In this document: positions 26,480 to 34,788 of the stretch, piece after piece | Layout of the letters: each line of letters opens with the position of its first letter | Position numbering within the stretch: the stretch's first letter is position 1 | Origin: Planococcus shenhongbingii | Lineage (GTDB): Bacteria > Bacillota > Bacilli > Bacillales_A > Planococcaceae | DNA length: 64,000 nt | Direction of reading: 5' to 3' | Assembly (NCBI RefSeq): GCF_030413635.1 | Contig: NZ_CP129235.1 | Span: 2,914,001 to 2,978,000, forward strand | The notes under the pieces: model-generated | The model's input: only the letters and a program-made list of their open reading frames with translations | What the model was told of the DNA's origin: nothing | Databases searched by the model: none | Position numbers and translations under genes: made by a program

Positions 26480-27902
26480 ATATGCCTTCTTCTTTCGAGA
26501 AGACCCCTTGCCTTTCCATATCTCCCCATACTGATTTCTTCGTAATAGCAACTATGATTCCCTGGACACGCCAGAAATTCATCAATATGCGGTACCAGAA
26601 AGTTTCAGTCAAAGCGTAAATGAATAAAACCACAATACTCTTTCTTTCCGGATATTTATGGTAGGTCCATTCTTCAAGCAAAACAGCAAGTGAAGATAAG
26701 AGCGAACCATATAAGATCATGACGAGAAGCATCACAACGATAATTTCGGTATCCACGACTGAAAACAGCAAACCGCTGATGATAATTGCATAACCCATCA
26801 CTTCGAAAAGAGCACTTAATAATTCAAAGAACAAAAAGTACGGCATGGAGAACATTCCAATGCCTTTATATTTGGGATTGAAAAGCATTTTTCGATGGAT
26901 CCAAATCGTCTCTGCAAGACCCCGCTGCCAGCGGATCCGTTGTGTACGAAGCGACGCAATTGTACTAGGTGCTTCAGTCCAGCATACGGGATCTTGAATG
27001 TACTCGATTCGCTGATCTGATTTCTCGTCTTTTATCGAACGATGAATGCGCACAATCAATTCCATGTCTTCACCGACTGTATCGGGATTATAGCCTCCTA
27101 CTTTAATAACACGGCTTTTTTCAAAAACCCCAAAAGCTCCAGATATGATCAACAGGATATTAGCTCTGCTGAATCCGAGGCGTCCGATTAAGAATGAACG
27201 GAAATACTCAATAATCTGCATAATTTCCAACGAACGTTTCGGCAGCTGAACCTTTTCTATAACTCCATTATTAATTTTGCATCCATTGGCAATCCGGACT
27301 GTCCCTCCTGTCGCTGTGACTTTTCCACCAGAATCGATGATCGGTTTCACAGTTTTCAAAAGAGCATCTTTTTCCAGTACAGAATCGCCGTCAATTGCAG
27401 CGAAATAAGGATAATGTGAAAAATTGATGCCTGCATTTAGAGCATCCGCCTTGCCGCCATTCTCTTTTTCAATTAAAAATAAATTAGGATAAAGCTTTGA
27501 TTGATAGGCTTTTTTTAGTTTGCCAGTCTTAAAATAGCTGCGCGTCGCAAGCTCAATCGGCGCCATCTGAAACGGTTCAATCAGTTTCTCACTTGTTAAA
27601 TCAGTCGATCCATCATTAACGACGATTACTTCAAATTGCGGATAATTCAACGACAACAAGGACTGTACAGTGCTGGATACACCGGCTTCCTCATTATATG
27701 CCGGCACCAGTACAGAAACGGGGTATGTGTCTTTGTTAATCATCATTTCTTCGATTTGTTCCAAACGGTTCAATTTCTTCTCCCGGTTTATTTTCGGGCC
27801 GGCCACCAAAAACATCCCGAGATAAATTAAGTTAGCAGACAGCATATAGATGATGATGGTCCAAGAACCCGCTTCAAGTATGGTGCTCCATAACCCGCTC
27901 AT
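26478..27902 (-). CDS. Processive-type GT2 glycosyltransferase (HAS/cellulose synthase-like)
   Basis: 474 residues. One N-terminal membrane helix, cytosolic GT-A domain with VSVLVPAYNEEAGV, VVNDGSTD, AIDGDS (DxD), the acceptor-site GGYNPDTVGEDMEL (TED-like) and QRIRWQRG (QxxRW), then three or more C-terminal helices. The D,D,D,QxxRW set is that of membrane-embedded synthases such as PgaC/IcaA and hyaluronan synthase, which polymerise and extrude sugars from UDP-donors. ATGA overlap with the upstream HEAT gene shows tight coupling. The polymer is not predictable. Confidence 0.87.
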   Translation of the reverse strand: MSGLWSTILEAGSWTIIIYMLSANLIYLGMFLVAGPKINREKKLNRLEQIEEMMINKDTYPVSVLVPAYNEEAGVSSTVQSLLSLNYPQFEVIVVNDGSTDLTSEKLIEPFQMAPIELATRSYFKTGKLKKAYQSKLYPNLFLIEKENGGKADALNAGINFSHYPYFAAIDGDSVLEKDALLKTVKPIIDSGGKVTATGGTVRIANGCKINNGVIEKVQLPKRSLEIMQIIEYFRSFLIGRLGFSRANILLIISGAFGVFEKSRVIKVGGYNPDTVGEDMELIVRIHRSIKDEKSDQRIEYIQDPVCWTEAPSTIASLRTQRIRWQRGLAETIWIHRKMLFNPKYKGIGMFSMPYFLFFELLSALFEVMGYAIIISGLLFSVVDTEIIVVMLLVMILYGSLLSSLAVLLEEWTYHKYPERKSIVVLFIYALTETFWYRILMNFWRVQGIIVAITKKSVWGDMERQGVFSKEEGI

Positions 27903-28945
27903 TGGCTTTCACCGCCTTTTCTTGTCAGCATATGCTTCGCAATATCCCTTGCATATGCATCTTCACTTGTTGCTCCAATGTGCTTTAACAATCCTGTGCC
28001 ATCTTCTAATCCGTAAATGTTTTCTGCCGCAGCAAACCGGACCCACCAAACCGGATCCGAAAACAGCTCAATTAGAGATTCTTTGAATTCGTTCAATCCG
28101 CAGGCACCTGTCAGTTTTGCGGCATACATCCGTTCTTCCCAAAATTCCGACTTAAAAAATGCCGACAATTTTGATGGGTCTTCCAGTTTCTCGTAATTGC
28201 ACAAGCTCTTCATCGCTTTGATGCGTACTTCTTTTCTTTCATCCAGCATCATTTTTTCAACAAACGGAAAGAAAAGTTTGTTTTTCTGTTCGCCATTGAT
28301 GGTTAAGAAAGCAAACAACAGATTTTCTGAGGCATTGTCTTTTAAAGCCATTCTCTGTGATAAGTCTGTTAATAAGTTTTCATCTAGTCTAAACAAAATC
28401 TCTTTAATAAAAGCCACTGACAACATTCGATTGCCAACTAAAACATCGATCACCATTGGATTTTGCAAAATGGCGGATGCACGCAGGCTTTGACGGTATT
28501 CTTCGTCTTGTTTCCGTAAGCCTTTGAAATGCAATTCTACTCCTTCACGAAGAGAAAACATCCGGAAATCTTCTATAAAATACAAAGCGTTGATCCGCTC
28601 AGCCCATTTCCCTTTTTTTAAAACCTTTTTATAATAAGTGCTTAAATTTTCTTCTGCTAGTTCTGCCACCTTCAGCTTTTCATCTATCGGCTCAGCTTCA
28701 GACATCAGTATATCAAGAATTCTTTCAATAACTGCAGCTTGAAATTGCACACCTGCTGGAAGCTCTGGCTGTTCTGTCAGTGTTCCTTTTATCACTTTCC
28801 TATATTGAGGAAGCAAACGTTCCACTTCCAATTGCAGCTTTTGGTCAGCAGATAGTGTACGTGTTTTCCATATTATTAAACCCACCAGTAAGATAAACTG
28901 AAATGCCAGGAGTATTCCAATCACCCATAAAAAAATATCAACCAT
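27899..28945 (-). CDS. Membrane-anchored HEAT-repeat protein paired with GT2 synthase
   Basis: 348 residues. N-terminal membrane helix (LWVIGILLAFQFILLVGLII), then an all-helical body; HEAT-like repeats are clearest in the last third: KEVRIKAMKSLCNYE, EFWEERMYAAKLTGACGL, PVWWVRFAAAENIYGL, AYARDIAKHMLTRKG. HEAT solenoids are protein-protein scaffolds. Position upstream of the GT2 gene with a 4-nt overlap implies it is an accessory subunit of that synthase, perhaps regulatory or structural (inference). Confidence 0.8.
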   Translation of the reverse strand: MVDIFLWVIGILLAFQFILLVGLIIWKTRTLSADQKLQLEVERLLPQYRKVIKGTLTEQPELPAGVQFQAAVIERILDILMSEAEPIDEKLKVAELAEENLSTYYKKVLKKGKWAERINALYFIEDFRMFSLREGVELHFKGLRKQDEEYRQSLRASAILQNPMVIDVLVGNRMLSVAFIKEILFRLDENLLTDLSQRMALKDNASENLLFAFLTINGEQKNKLFFPFVEKMMLDERKEVRIKAMKSLCNYEKLEDPSKLSAFFKSEFWEERMYAAKLTGACGLNEFKESLIELFSDPVWWVRFAAAENIYGLEDGTGLLKHIGATSEDAYARDIAKHMLTRKGGESQ

Positions 28946-29099
28946 CTATATGAACTCCTTTTTACTGCGCCATTTTACTCTCTCTTTTTTTAAATGTACT
29001 TGAATTTTACTTTAACAAGAAAAAATTGTTAATAAAAAACAATAATAAACTTCATCTTACTATAATTGAAAAGAAAAGAGTAGAAGCTGAAAATAATAA

Positions 29100-29126
29100 A
29101 AAACACTTTCAATATGAAAGTGTTTT
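29100..29126 (-). terminator. Terminator of the SGNH hydrolase gene
   Basis: 11-bp stem AAAACACTTTC/GAAAGTGTTTT, loop AATAT, T run on the minus strand just after the stop at 29135. Confidence 0.85.
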
Positions 29127-29134
29127 ACGGTCTA

Positions 29135-29839
29135 TTATTGGCTTAGTTGCTCAAACCATATATCATAACCTTCACCTTTAAGATGGATGCCATCAATCGT
29201 GATTTCCTTCTTCAATTGGCCATCTGGCGCTTCAAAAGCCGTATGTAGATCTACAAAATCTAAGCTATTTTCTTCAGCAACTTCTTGAAGTATTTTATTG
29301 AACTGGTGGACTTTTTCATTTGAAATCTCATTATTGAAATCTTGGTTATTGATTGGAAGAATCGATTGGAGAATGACCTTTGTAGAATTTTCATCAAAAG
29401 ACTGAATGATTTTCTCTATATTTCTGCGATAAGAATCAGCTTCTACTCCTGCAGCGATATCATTGATGCCAATCATAAGATAAACTTCTTTGGGATTCCG
29501 CTTCGCGGCTTCATCAATTCGGTTTAAAACCCCTTTAGATGTATCTTCTGCAATCCCTCTATTTAAAACTACTTGACCCGGATAATACTCCTGAAATTCA
29601 CCGTGATCCGTGATGCTGTCGCCTACAAACACTTTGTCGGGCTTAGGCGGATTCAGCGATTCGAAAATATCTTTTTTCTGGAGGTAGTAATCCGGGAACT
29701 CCTGAGGTGAAGCTGCATTTCCAATTTGTTCTTTTATAAATGGAATTCCGCCCTGTTTATACAGAATAAAACCGGCTGCTCCAATAAACAATAGATTCAC
29801 AATCAGTGATCCCATTAATAACGCCTTTGCCTTTTTCAA
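29135..29839 (-). CDS. Membrane-anchored SGNH/GDSL esterase
   Basis: 234 residues. Signal-anchor (LLMGSLIVNLLFIGAAGFIL) then an extracellular SGNH hydrolase: block I VFVGDSITDHG (catalytic Ser), block II NRGIAED (Gly), block III MIGINDI (Asn) and block V TIDGIHLKGEG (Asp, His). Such exported SGNH enzymes often remove or add O-acetyl groups on wall or secreted polysaccharides. It lies upstream of the HEAT-GT2 pair on the same strand, 189 bp away. TTG 29839 start with GGAAGTGA upstream. Confidence 0.88.
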   Translation of the reverse strand: MKKAKALLMGSLIVNLLFIGAAGFILYKQGGIPFIKEQIGNAASPQEFPDYYLQKKDIFESLNPPKPDKVFVGDSITDHGEFQEYYPGQVVLNRGIAEDTSKGVLNRIDEAAKRNPKEVYLMIGINDIAAGVEADSYRRNIEKIIQSFDENSTKVILQSILPINNQDFNNEISNEKVHQFNKILQEVAEENSLDFVDLHTAFEAPDGQLKKEITIDGIHLKGEGYDIWFEQLSQ

Positions 29840-30077
29840 TCCTTGTCACTTCCTATTTCTAAAATACGCCTTCATTTTCTTAAAAGCCATAGTAAATATT
29901 ATTGCCTAACTCAGAACGATTTAAACTTTAAGAAGAAAAGATGAAAAGCAATATTTTAACTCGTTAGTTGAGTAAGGCGATAAACTAAAACCAACTATCA
30001 AATATTCTATACAGTTAATTAAACTTAATGATATGTATAATAATACCATTTATGGTTAAATATTTGTAAATATCATC
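29840..30077. other. AT-rich intergenic region
   Basis: No gene or strong hairpin recognised; it should contain the promoter of the SGNH gene on the minus strand. Confidence 0.4.
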
Positions 30078-30106
30078 TAGTCAAATAAAACTCCTGTTGC
30101 TATAAT
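30078..30106 (+). promoter_or_regulatory. sigma-A promoter of the DUF805 gene
   Basis: TAGTCA (30078-30083), 17-bp spacer, consensus TATAAT (30101-30106), 37 bp before the start codon. Confidence 0.7.
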
Positions 30107-30142
30107 CAGTTGAGTTCCAATCATTAAAGTGAGGTGAAAATT

Positions 30143-30529
30143 ATGAATGAATTTATTAATGTATTTAAAAAAGCATTTGTCTTCAGAGGTCGTTCTAGAC
30201 GCAGAGAGTATTGGATGTTCGTATTATTTAGTGCAATTTTCAATATTGTCCTCTCTATAGTAGATGCAATTGCTGAGCTTAATCTAGCTGAAGGTATGGG
30301 ACTTCTTTCCGGACTATTTTCTCTTCTCATTATCATACCTAGTCTATCCGTTACGATCCGCCGGCTTCACGATATCGGCAAAAGCGGCTGGTGGATTTTG
30401 ATTGCCTTGATTCCGATTATCGGATGGATTGTATTATTTATTTTTTCCTTACTGGACAGCCAGCCAGGCAGCAACGCCTATGGGCCAAGCCCGAAAGAAT
30501 CGAATTCCGATTACGCTATGGCGAAGTAA
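30143..30529 (+). CDS. DUF805 membrane protein
   Basis: 128 residues, three to four membrane helices. DUF805 signature: FKKAFVFRGRSRRREYWMF at the N-terminus, SVTIRRLHDIGKSGWW in the middle and a C-terminal PGSNAYGPSPKE tail. Function unknown; these small inner-membrane proteins are widespread. The ATG at 30143 has GAGGTG six bases upstream. Bounded by a good promoter and a strong terminator, so it is a single-gene unit. Confidence 0.92.
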   Translation: MNEFINVFKKAFVFRGRSRRREYWMFVLFSAIFNIVLSIVDAIAELNLAEGMGLLSGLFSLLIIIPSLSVTIRRLHDIGKSGWWILIALIPIIGWIVLFIFSLLDSQPGSNAYGPSPKESNSDYAMAK

Positions 30530-30534
30530 AAACA

Positions 30535-30574
30535 ACAAAGCCGCTCTCCTTTTAACTGGAGAGCGGCTTTGTTT
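30535..30574. terminator. Bidirectional terminator
   Basis: 15-bp stem around GCCGCTCTCC/GGAGAGCGGC with an eight-base loop; separates DUF805 from the minus-strand YciI gene. Confidence 0.92.
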
Positions 30575-30657
30575 ATCAAAAATTTGCATAAAACTATTTC
30601 TGACTTGATGGGAATACTCAATAGCATAAACTCGCTCTGTCACTTCTGTAAAACTTC

Positions 30658-30924
30658 CTATTCAGCCCAAACCGCATCCCACTCATGTATCTCGTAATTC
30701 CGTGCACCGTTTTGTATGTACGGGTCCTGTTTAACAAAAGACTCACATTCTTCAAAAGAAGCAGCACGGTAAATGACGAGTCCTCCTGAACCATCTGTAA
30801 ACTTGCCATTTGCCTTCACATGTTTAGCCTGGCGCATCGATTCCAAAAAAGACAAATGCTGAGGCCTGAATCTTTCACTTTTCTCCTGATTTGCCATAGG
30901 CAGTAGCACTGCATAATACTCCAT
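30658..30924 (-). CDS. YciI-like protein
   Basis: 88 residues, the normal size of the YciI ferredoxin-like fold. Features: MEYYAVLLPM, FRPQHLSFLESM (conserved His in the H-x-x-Y/F-L pattern), GKFTDGSGGLVIYRAAS and FVKQDPYIQNGAR. YciI proteins are small dimeric putative enzymes with a His/Asp pair; no pathway is assigned. ATG 30924 has AGAGGTG six bases upstream; an in-frame GTG at 30933 is too close to it. Confidence 0.88.
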   Translation of the reverse strand: MEYYAVLLPMANQEKSERFRPQHLSFLESMRQAKHVKANGKFTDGSGGLVIYRAASFEECESFVKQDPYIQNGARNYEIHEWDAVWAE

Positions 30925-31000
30925 CAACTGCACCTCTTATTTTTTATTAGTTAATCAAATGACACAATAATAACTCATCTTGCCTTAAAATCATAGAAAA

Positions 31001-31033
31001 GGAGTTGTCCCAAAAGTAATTTGGGACTACTCC
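31001..31033. repeat. Intergenic hairpin
   Basis: GGAGTTGTCCCA pairs with TGGGACTACTCC (one mismatch). No T run on either side, so not a clear terminator; it forms the left border of a repeat cluster ending at 31142. Confidence 0.6.
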
Positions 31034-31034
31034 A

Positions 31035-31068
31035 TTGCGACGAAGCTAGCGCAGCGATGCAGGTGCAA
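31035..31068. repeat. Dispersed GC-rich module (34 bp)
   Basis: Carries CGACGAAGCTAGCGCAGCGA and GATGCAGG, almost identical to 55664-55697 and to inverted copies at about 55159, 55196 and 55489. Inserted between two hairpins. Confidence 0.8.
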
Positions 31069-31098
31069 TAGTATTAACTTACGCTTTATTAGAAGCAA

Positions 31099-31142
31099 GG
31101 GGCTGTCCAATAAGTCTAATAATAGACTTATCGGACAGCCCC
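31099..31142. terminator. Long hairpin after the GT4 gene
   Basis: 19-nt arms (31099-31117 with 31124-31142) with one A.C mismatch and loop AATAAT. Located 46 bp after the GT4 stop on the minus strand; the following T tract is poor, so it may be a repeat-derived terminator. Confidence 0.6.
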
Positions 31143-31188
31143 ATCCTGCTTTTCAATTTAACGCTGAGCACTGTGCTTATTTGCCTGT

Positions 31189-32367
31189 TCAACTTGTTTC
31201 TTCAATAAAACCCGCTCGCTCGATTAACGTTTTTTGATAAAAATCATCCATCTCGTGCCATATTGTTTCATTGCTGAAGTTTTCTTCTCCCCATTTTTTT
31301 CCTTGTACCCCCATCTGTTTTCGAAGATCCGGATTCGCAATAAGGTAATCTAATTGGGTAATTACCTTATTCACATTTTCTGGATCAACCAGCAACCCTG
31401 TTTCCCCTAGGACCACCGTATCTCTTGCACCTGTCACATCTGCTGCAAGAACTGGAACGCCTGCAAGAGAAGCTTCTAAAGAAACATTTCCGAATCCTTC
31501 ACGTTTAGTTAAGAATACAAATATATCCATTAAAAAATAAAATGGAATTGGGTTATGCTGATAACCCCTGTATATAATATGAGGGTTTTCCATTATTTCT
31601 GTTTTTGTAGCGTTGCTGACAGCATCTCCTTCTTCAAAATCCCCTACAACTAACAATCGCAAATTCGGATTCGTTTCATGCAAGTAAAGAAAAGATTCAA
31701 CCAGTTCCTCTATTCCCTTATCTTTGGTCAACCTTCCCACATACCCAAGCACCGTATGTTGACTAGACAGCCCCGTAGTCTGGCGTATCTGCTCAATTTC
31801 CGACTTCAGCGACGCAGTCATTTTGAAACTTTCTAGATCAAATCCGTTATAACTTCCTTGTCCCAAAATACGGATTTTGTGTTCCGGAGCAATCCCCAGG
31901 CTAATCAGCTGCTCTTTTAAACTTGGAGATACGGCCAGAACATCTGTTGCTGCAGTAGCGGCAATCTTTTCAGCGGCATGCAGAATTTTTCTTTTCAAGC
32001 CGCCAGTAGTTTCCAATCTAAGACCGAGTACATTATAAATCCTGACGGGCACTCCGCATAAGAATGCCGCCAGTGTTACAATGAGTCCCGCCTTCGGTGT
32101 TCCGGCATTGACAATATCCGGCCGCTCTTTTCGGAACAGCCGAATACATGCCATCAAAGACTTAAAATCTTGAATAAGTGATATCTCTCTTTCCATATTC
32201 ACCGTCAGTACTTTTGCTTCTTCATATTCTTCAAATACCTGAATATAATCGCCTTCGGAAGAAATTGCCCGTACCTCATAACCTTCTCTCTTCAGATAAG
32301 CTAACTGTCCTTTCATTAACTTTAAACTTAATGGAATGGTAACAGCGTGTATGACTTTAATGGCCAT
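31189..32367 (-). CDS. GT4 family glycosyltransferase (distal copy)
   Basis: 392 residues, GT-B fold retaining transferase. N-terminal domain opens KVIHAVTIPLSLKLMKGQL and carries NAGTPKAGLIVTLAAFL, the segment typical of PglA-like transferases that add a sugar to undecaprenyl-linked intermediates. C-terminal donor domain: LGYVGRLTKDKGIEELV and FLTKREGFGNVSLEASLAG with the E-x7-E motif. Very similar to the GT4 at 33503-34684, the two flanking an HprK-like kinase. Last gene of a seven-gene minus-strand operon starting at murJ. ATG 32367 follows AAGGGGGA. Confidence 0.9.
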   Translation of the reverse strand: MAIKVIHAVTIPLSLKLMKGQLAYLKREGYEVRAISSEGDYIQVFEEYEEAKVLTVNMEREISLIQDFKSLMACIRLFRKERPDIVNAGTPKAGLIVTLAAFLCGVPVRIYNVLGLRLETTGGLKRKILHAAEKIAATAATDVLAVSPSLKEQLISLGIAPEHKIRILGQGSYNGFDLESFKMTASLKSEIEQIRQTTGLSSQHTVLGYVGRLTKDKGIEELVESFLYLHETNPNLRLLVVGDFEEGDAVSNATKTEIMENPHIIYRGYQHNPIPFYFLMDIFVFLTKREGFGNVSLEASLAGVPVLAADVTGARDTVVLGETGLLVDPENVNKVITQLDYLIANPDLRKQMGVQGKKWGEENFSNETIWHEMDDFYQKTLIERAGFIEETS

Positions 32368-32419
32368 GCTAAATCCCCCTTATCACTCTTTTCTTCAAAC
32401 GCTGCCTACATGCACATTT

Positions 32420-33472
32420 TTAAACCAAAGTTTCTTGCGTAATCTGGTCTATCAGCATTTGAGCATAATGCGTAGGATTGGTATCTTTCACGGAAAAAAC
32501 CTTCTGGCTGTTTTTTACGAGAGAGCTTAAAATTTCTTTTTCATTTGTTGCACATTCCTCAATATCAAGTTCAGGATTAAAAAATTCATAAGCAGTCAAC
32601 AAAGGAGATTTCAAATAGTGAAAAGCATTTCGATTAAAATTAACTAACTTCCGGATGGCTTCTGGGTCGGACTGGATTGTGACCTCATTGTCCCCTTTTT
32701 CCAATATCGCTACATGAGTCACCACTTCAGCATCCAGAAACGTATCACTGTCTACATAACGCGTAATAGGTGTCGCTTTTGAGAAGGAAACATATTCTAA
32801 AGGCGGAAACACTTTCGTTGCTTTGTTTTTTAATTTAGCGCCTTTACTTTGTTCCACATTTGAATAAAAGCGGAACGAGCTGGTCCAGGGAACCGAATAA
32901 ATTTTTTCCCCGTCCGTAATGGCCAAATCTTCAGCAATGAATTTTGCTTCATGTTCCATGCAGGCCATCATGCTGCTCAATGTCTTTCCAGTGCTTGGAG
33001 GGGCAAAAACCGCAACTGTGGAACCTTCTTTTTGAAACGCAGAGCAATGGATTGGCGCAAAACCTTTCTTCAATAAAAGAACTCCGGCTAAGTCAGTCAA
33101 GATATAACCAATCGAATGCAGGTTCATGATTCGGTGTGTGATAAATTTATAATAGTTTTTGTTCACTGTTATTTTTGGTTCATCGGACAATAGGTTTTCT
33201 GCCTTGATCCGAAATTTTTCTTTCATCGCTAAATTGCGGGTATAGTAGATTTTATTTTCTCCTGGAGAGCCGTTGAAGTAATGATATTTCCCCAGTGTTT
33301 CCAACTGATCATCTTCGTTGAACTCCTCCATGACTAAATTGATTTTCACTTCACACTGTTCATATTCTTCGCGGGTGCTTTCGGGCATATTATGGCCAAA
33401 AGACCATTTAAAATCCTTAATATTCGTTTTTACCGCTAGAATATTTTTTGCAGCAACATAGTAGTAATCCAT
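32420..33472 (-). CDS. HprK-like P-loop kinase, copy 1, of unknown target
   Basis: 350 residues. Residues 1-130 form an uncharacterised domain; 140-300 resemble the catalytic core of HPr kinase/phosphorylase: IHCSAF (141-146), P-loop APPSTGKT (157-164) and FIAEDLAITDG (178-188) at the place of the HprK acidic motif, then SVPWTSSF. The HPr-specific signature of true HprK is not visible, so HPr is an unlikely substrate. It sits between two paralogous GT4 genes with short gaps and good ribosome sites, hence one operon. A paralog lies at 50471-51547. A role as sugar or lipid-sugar kinase, or as protein kinase controlling polymer synthesis, is conjecture. Confidence 0.7.
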   Translation of the reverse strand: MDYYYVAAKNILAVKTNIKDFKWSFGHNMPESTREEYEQCEVKINLVMEEFNEDDQLETLGKYHYFNGSPGENKIYYTRNLAMKEKFRIKAENLLSDEPKITVNKNYYKFITHRIMNLHSIGYILTDLAGVLLLKKGFAPIHCSAFQKEGSTVAVFAPPSTGKTLSSMMACMEHEAKFIAEDLAITDGEKIYSVPWTSSFRFYSNVEQSKGAKLKNKATKVFPPLEYVSFSKATPITRYVDSDTFLDAEVVTHVAILEKGDNEVTIQSDPEAIRKLVNFNRNAFHYLKSPLLTAYEFFNPELDIEECATNEKEILSSLVKNSQKVFSVKDTNPTHYAQMLIDQITQETLV

Positions 33473-33502
33473 AAAATCCCCCTCTTCTATCCATCTGTTA
33501 TT

Positions 33503-34684
33503 TTAAATATGGGTCTGTCCGGCAGGCTTCAGGCTGTCAGCCAGGCAAGTTTGATAATAACGGTCCAGTTCTTTCCACATCACATGATTGCTGAAGTTTT
33601 CAACCGCCCATTTGTATCCTTGCTCTCCCATTTGGCGGCGTATTTCCGGCGCAAGTATCAATAATTCAAGTTTTTCCAGGATATCAAGGGGATTTTCAGG
33701 ATCTGCCAGAAAGCCTGTTTTACCGTCGACAATGGTATTTTTAGCTCCCGTAACGTTTGCAGCAATAACCGGCACTTTTGAAAGAGCAGCTTCAATTGCC
33801 ACATTTCCGAAGCCTTCCCGTTTTGTTAAAAATACAAATACGTCCATCATATGATAGAACGGAACTGGATTCCCTTGGTAACCGGTATGGATAATGTACG
33901 GGTTTTCCTTGATTTCCTTTTGTATTCTTTCTTCTACCGGATCAGCCATTTCGTAATCCCCGATGAGCAGCAGCCTCAAATTCGGATGAGTCTTATGTAG
34001 CGCAAGGAAAGAATCGATCAGCTCTGTAATGCCTTTGTCTTTCGTCATACGGCCGACAAAGCCTAATACAACATGCTCTTCAGTAAGTCCATATTCTTTC
34101 CTATTCGCCTTTATTGTTTCTTCGACTTCAGCTGTTTTCTGGAACTCTGCAATATTAAAACCATCGCCGCTTCCTTTTCCCAATACGGAAATTTTCTCGA
34201 TTGGAGCAATGCCGAATTCAGCTATGCGGCTTTTTAAACTGTCTGAAACCGCTAGACAATGAGTAGAAGCACCCGCCGCTACTTTTTCAGCAGCAACCAA
34301 AATCTGTCTTTTTAACCCACTAGTGGTCTCCATTCGAAGTCCCCTAAGAGTATAGATGCGAATTGGCACTCGGCAAATATAAGCCGCAAGAGTGACAATC
34401 AGGCCTGCTTTAGGTGTACTGGCATTGACAATATCGGGCTTTTCCTTGCGGATGATCCGAATGCACTTCACCAAAGATTTAAAGTCTTTTAAAAGGGAAA
34501 TTTCCCGTTCCATTTCAATCAGCAGCACCTGTGTTTCTTCCTGTTTTTCAAATTTTTCTACATAGCTGCCGTTTGAACTCATTGCTTTTATGTCATAGCC
34601 GCATGCAGCCAAATATTTCAGCTGCCCTTTCATGAAATAAAGGCTTTCTGAAACTGTCACTGCTTGAATTACTTTACTTCCCAT
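33503..34684 (-). CDS. GT4 family glycosyltransferase (proximal copy)
   Basis: 393 residues, GT-B fold. KVIQAVTVSESLYFMKGQL at the N-terminus, NASTPKAGLIVTLAAYI, LGFVGRMTKDKGITELID and FLTKREGFGNVAIEAALS with the donor-binding E-x7-E pattern. Colinear with the GT4 at 31189-32367 throughout, so the two arose by duplication and probably add successive or alternative sugars to a lipid-linked repeat unit begun by the sugar-phosphate transferase upstream. ATG 34684 follows AAAGGAGTG. Confidence 0.9.
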   Translation of the reverse strand: MGSKVIQAVTVSESLYFMKGQLKYLAACGYDIKAMSSNGSYVEKFEKQEETQVLLIEMEREISLLKDFKSLVKCIRIIRKEKPDIVNASTPKAGLIVTLAAYICRVPIRIYTLRGLRMETTSGLKRQILVAAEKVAAGASTHCLAVSDSLKSRIAEFGIAPIEKISVLGKGSGDGFNIAEFQKTAEVEETIKANRKEYGLTEEHVVLGFVGRMTKDKGITELIDSFLALHKTHPNLRLLLIGDYEMADPVEERIQKEIKENPYIIHTGYQGNPVPFYHMMDVFVFLTKREGFGNVAIEAALSKVPVIAANVTGAKNTIVDGKTGFLADPENPLDILEKLELLILAPEIRRQMGEQGYKWAVENFSNHVMWKELDRYYQTCLADSLKPAGQTHI

Positions 34685-34788
34685 TCAACTTCACTCCTTT
34701 GGATAATGCCAAGCGCCATATGTTGTTTTAGTTTGTATGAAAAATGAACGTTTAAGCAGCTGATTCATCTGTATGAATGGATTTCAAT

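Noticed and set aside
31099..31142. Insertion-sequence end
   Set aside because: A long hairpin only; no transposase, no paired terminal repeat and no target duplication seen.
32420..33472. Genuine HPr kinase/phosphorylase
   Set aside because: The N-terminal domain and HPr-recognition signature differ, and the genes are tied to glycosyltransferases rather than lgt or PTS genes.
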